Positions 62,058-64,000 of a stretch of 64,000 bases of DNA are shown one piece after another (within the stretch, counting starts at the first letter, position 1; every line of letters begins with the position of its first letter). Made by a program: the position numbers and the translations under genes. Origin of the DNA: Microbulbifer pacificus (GTDB lineage Bacteria > Pseudomonadota > Gammaproteobacteria > Pseudomonadales > Cellvibrionaceae); NCBI RefSeq assembly GCF_033723955.1, contig NZ_CP137555.1, positions 3,092,001-3,156,000 of the forward strand, in the 5' to 3' direction. The notes under the pieces were generated by a model that saw only the letters and a list, made by a program, of their open reading frames with translations, was not told the DNA's origin and ran no database searches.

Positions 62058-64000
62058 ATGAATTCCCGTCTGGCCAGTGCGATTGCCGGGGCAGCGCTGT
62101 CTGCGCTGTGCGCCGTTTCTGCGCAGGCCAAAGCCCCTGTAGATCCCGATCCCAAAGCGCTCCACACCGAAAAACTGCGCGATCTGTTTTTCGGTGAGGC
62201 ACTGTTCAATGCGCATCAGGATAAATATTTCGACGCGATTACCGAGCTGGATACCGAGCTCAAACAGTTCCGTCTGTTGGACGATCCGGAGCTGGACCCG
62301 TTCAGTTTGCATTTCGGCCAGGCGGAATTCGCAGTAGGGGACCTCGAGCTTTCCTATCGTATGCATCGGGATGCCGGCCGCGCGATGGAACAGGTGCTGA
62401 AAGGCAATGTGCCGCAGCCCATCAAAAACGAAGCCGCCTTCCGCCTGGCAAAAATTCACTATCACAAGCAACAGTTTGCCGATGCCCTGCATGCACTCGA
62501 ATTGATCGAGGGGCGGGTGCCCGAGCGTGTGCGTGCGGACGAACAGTTCCTGCGTGCACGGGTTTACATGCAGCTGGGTCGCTTCGAGGAAGCGGTGGCA
62601 CTGCTGAAAGACCTCAAGGGCGAGAAGTCCCTGGCAGGCTTTGTGGAGTACAACCTGGGTATCGCACTGCTGAAGGCGGGTGATACCGAGAAAGGTGTGT
62701 TGGAGTTGGACGGCCTCGGGCGCAACGCCGGCGGCACTGATGCCATGGGCGCGCTGCAGGATAAAACCAATCTGTTGCTCGGTTTCCAGCTGATGGAATC
62801 CAAGGACTACGAGCGCGCGCGCACTTATTTTGATCGTGTGCAGCTCTCCGGCCCCTTCTCCAATCAGGCCCTGTTGGGTGCCGGCTGGGTGGAAGCCAAT
62901 GCGGGCCGTTATGACCGCGCACTGGTGCCTTGGCAGCTACTCACCGAGCGCCAGCCCACCAACGCATCGGTGCAGGAAGCGATGCTCGCGGTGCCCTTGG
63001 CCTACGGCAAACTGGATGTGCACAGTACTGCGGCGGTGAATTACGGCCATGCGCTGGACCTGTTCGGTGCGCAGGTCGACGTGCTCACCCAGTCCATCCA
63101 CAGTATCCGTGAGGGCAAGCTGCTGGAAGCGCTGCGCCGCAAGGAAGCCAGCCAGGTAAAAAACTGGGTGGTGGAACTGCGCAAGTTGCCGGATGCCCCG
63201 GAAACCCATTACCTGCTGGACCTGATGGCCTCCAATGACTATCAGGAATTCCTGCGCAATTATCAGGATCTGAACGACCTGCTGGAACGCAATAATGACT
63301 GGTTGCAGAGTCTGGATTCCTTTGAGGAAATCATCGCCCTGCGGCGCGGTTACTACGAGCCGATTCTGCCGGGGCTGGATGTGCAGTTCCGCCAGGTCGA
63401 CGCCCGCATCAAGATGCGTATGGAGCAGCGCCAGCACCTGGCCGCGCGCATCGAGAACCTGCTGATCAATCGACGCCCGGAACTGCTGGCGAAAAGTGAC
63501 GAGACCGAATCCCGTCTGATGCTGCAGCGGATCCGTGAAATCCTCGCCTACAACCCCAGTCTCAACAGCGAGGAGACCGAGGCGCGCATCGCCCGTCTTG
63601 AAGGGGTGCTCAAGTTTCGCCTGTCACGCGAGTTTGATGAGCGCCTGACGGAAGCCTACAAACACCTGCAGGAGCTGGATACCGTAGTCGCCACCCTGCA
63701 GGAAACCTACCAGCGCTACGTGCGCAGCCGCCAGGCGGCTACCCACAGTTACGAAGGATATACCGACCAGATTGCCAGCCTGCGCGGCGGCCTCCATCGC
63801 GCCCAGGATCGTATTGACCAACTGATGGCGCGTCAGGGCCGCATGCTGGAGCAACTGGCGATCAACGAGCTGGATCAGCGCCGTGCGCAGCTGGAGAGTT
63901 ACCAGATCAAGGCCCGCTTCGCCCTGGCCGACAGTTACGACCGCGCCAACGAGCTGCAGGAGCAGCGCGCGGATGCTCGCAAGGTCGAGCAATATCAGCA
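62058..64000 (+). CDS. exported TPR-repeat protein (partial, cut by window end)
   Basis: An open frame starting ATG at 62058 and running to the window edge (about 647 codons seen). Signal peptide MNSRLASAIAGAALSALCAVSAQA. Tandem TPR-like helices follow: LFFGEALFNAHQDKYFDAI, AAFRLAKIHYHKQQFADALH, FLRARVYMQLGRFEEAVALL. Later parts (about 350 onward) are long Leu/Glu/Gln-rich helices with coiled-coil character. Upstream neighbour is a small exported coiled-coil protein. Family beyond TPR is not recognised. Confidence 0.8.
   Translation, partial: MNSRLASAIAGAALSALCAVSAQAKAPVDPDPKALHTEKLRDLFFGEALFNAHQDKYFDAITELDTELKQFRLLDDPELDPFSLHFGQAEFAVGDLELSYRMHRDAGRAMEQVLKGNVPQPIKNEAAFRLAKIHYHKQQFADALHALELIEGRVPERVRADEQFLRARVYMQLGRFEEAVALLKDLKGEKSLAGFVEYNLGIALLKAGDTEKGVLELDGLGRNAGGTDAMGALQDKTNLLLGFQLMESKDYERARTYFDRVQLSGPFSNQALLGAGWVEANAGRYDRALVPWQLLTERQPTNASVQEAMLAVPLAYGKLDVHSTAAVNYGHALDLFGAQVDVLTQSIHSIREGKLLEALRRKEASQVKNWVVELRKLPDAPETHYLLDLMASNDYQEFLRNYQDLNDLLERNNDWLQSLDSFEEIIALRRGYYEPILPGLDVQFRQVDARIKMRMEQRQHLAARIENLLINRRPELLAKSDETESRLMLQRIREILAYNPSLNSEETEARIARLEGVLKFRLSREFDERLTEAYKHLQELDTVVATLQETYQRYVRSRQAATHSYEGYTDQIASLRGGLHRAQDRIDQLMARQGRMLEQLAINELDQRRAQLESYQIKARFALADSYDRANELQEQRADARKVEQYQ

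Overview
The window looks like the chromosome of a marine gammaproteobacterium of the Cellvibrionales type; Microbulbifer or a close relative is my best guess. This rests on gene order (ftsH-folP-glmM-tpiA-secG-tRNA-Leu), high-GC codon use, and the mix of Sox, TonB and murein genes. The genus is inference. No rRNA or CRISPR was seen.

Layout. (1) 1-6011 is core: ftsH, folP, glmM, tpiA, secG and an intact tRNA-Leu(GAG). (2) 5993-20498 is an integrative island using the tRNA-Leu 3' end as attachment site. It carries a P4-type integrase, an AlpA-like regulator, a phage Gp2-like protein, a DUF4258 + degenerate methylase/TRD pair, a complete type I restriction-modification locus (hsdM-hsdS-hsdR) and an MqsR-MqsA-SecB-like toxin-antitoxin-chaperone module. 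It is essentially a defence island. (3) 20476 to about 38995 is a second, tandem island between a second and third copy of the tRNA-Leu end. Its integrase survives only as a frameshifted N-terminal remnant (20688-20885). Its cargo is a PPP phosphatase and a coherent set of genes for taking apart peptidoglycan stem peptides and using D-glutamate / 5-oxoproline. (4) 39327-64000 is chromosomal again: an SGNH hydrolase, a DsbA-like/PDZ lipoprotein, FadL, a thiosulfate-oxidation (Sox) cluster with a DUF156 regulator, a YebC-like protein, a purine permease, glycerate kinase, pyruvate kinase, moaA/B/C/D/E, and the start of a TPR-protein operon cut by the window end.

How the second island may work (inference from families). 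Secreted or lipid-anchored enzymes (AmiD-like amidase, NlpC/P60-like peptidase, VanX-like D-Ala-D-Ala dipeptidase, YkuD-fold enzyme, M1 metallopeptidase) would cut muropeptides. A TonB receptor and an MFS permease would import the products. A cytosolic operon (AS amidase, DUF1445, PxpB, PxpC, DUF4392, PxpA) would turn D-Glu into 5-oxoproline and then glutamate. Four copies of a 19-bp palindrome, CTATCG-N7-CGATAG (two exact, two with one mismatch), lie in the two divergent promoter regions of the cluster. They fit the ATC-N9-GAT type of LysR operator, so the LysR gene at 22612-23529 probably controls the whole set.

The Sox locus (soxCDYZAXB, with divergent soxH-DsrE-thioredoxin) has a TATACC-N6-GGTATA palindrome in the soxH/soxC promoter. 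A nearby DUF156 repressor has an unusual pair of cysteines.
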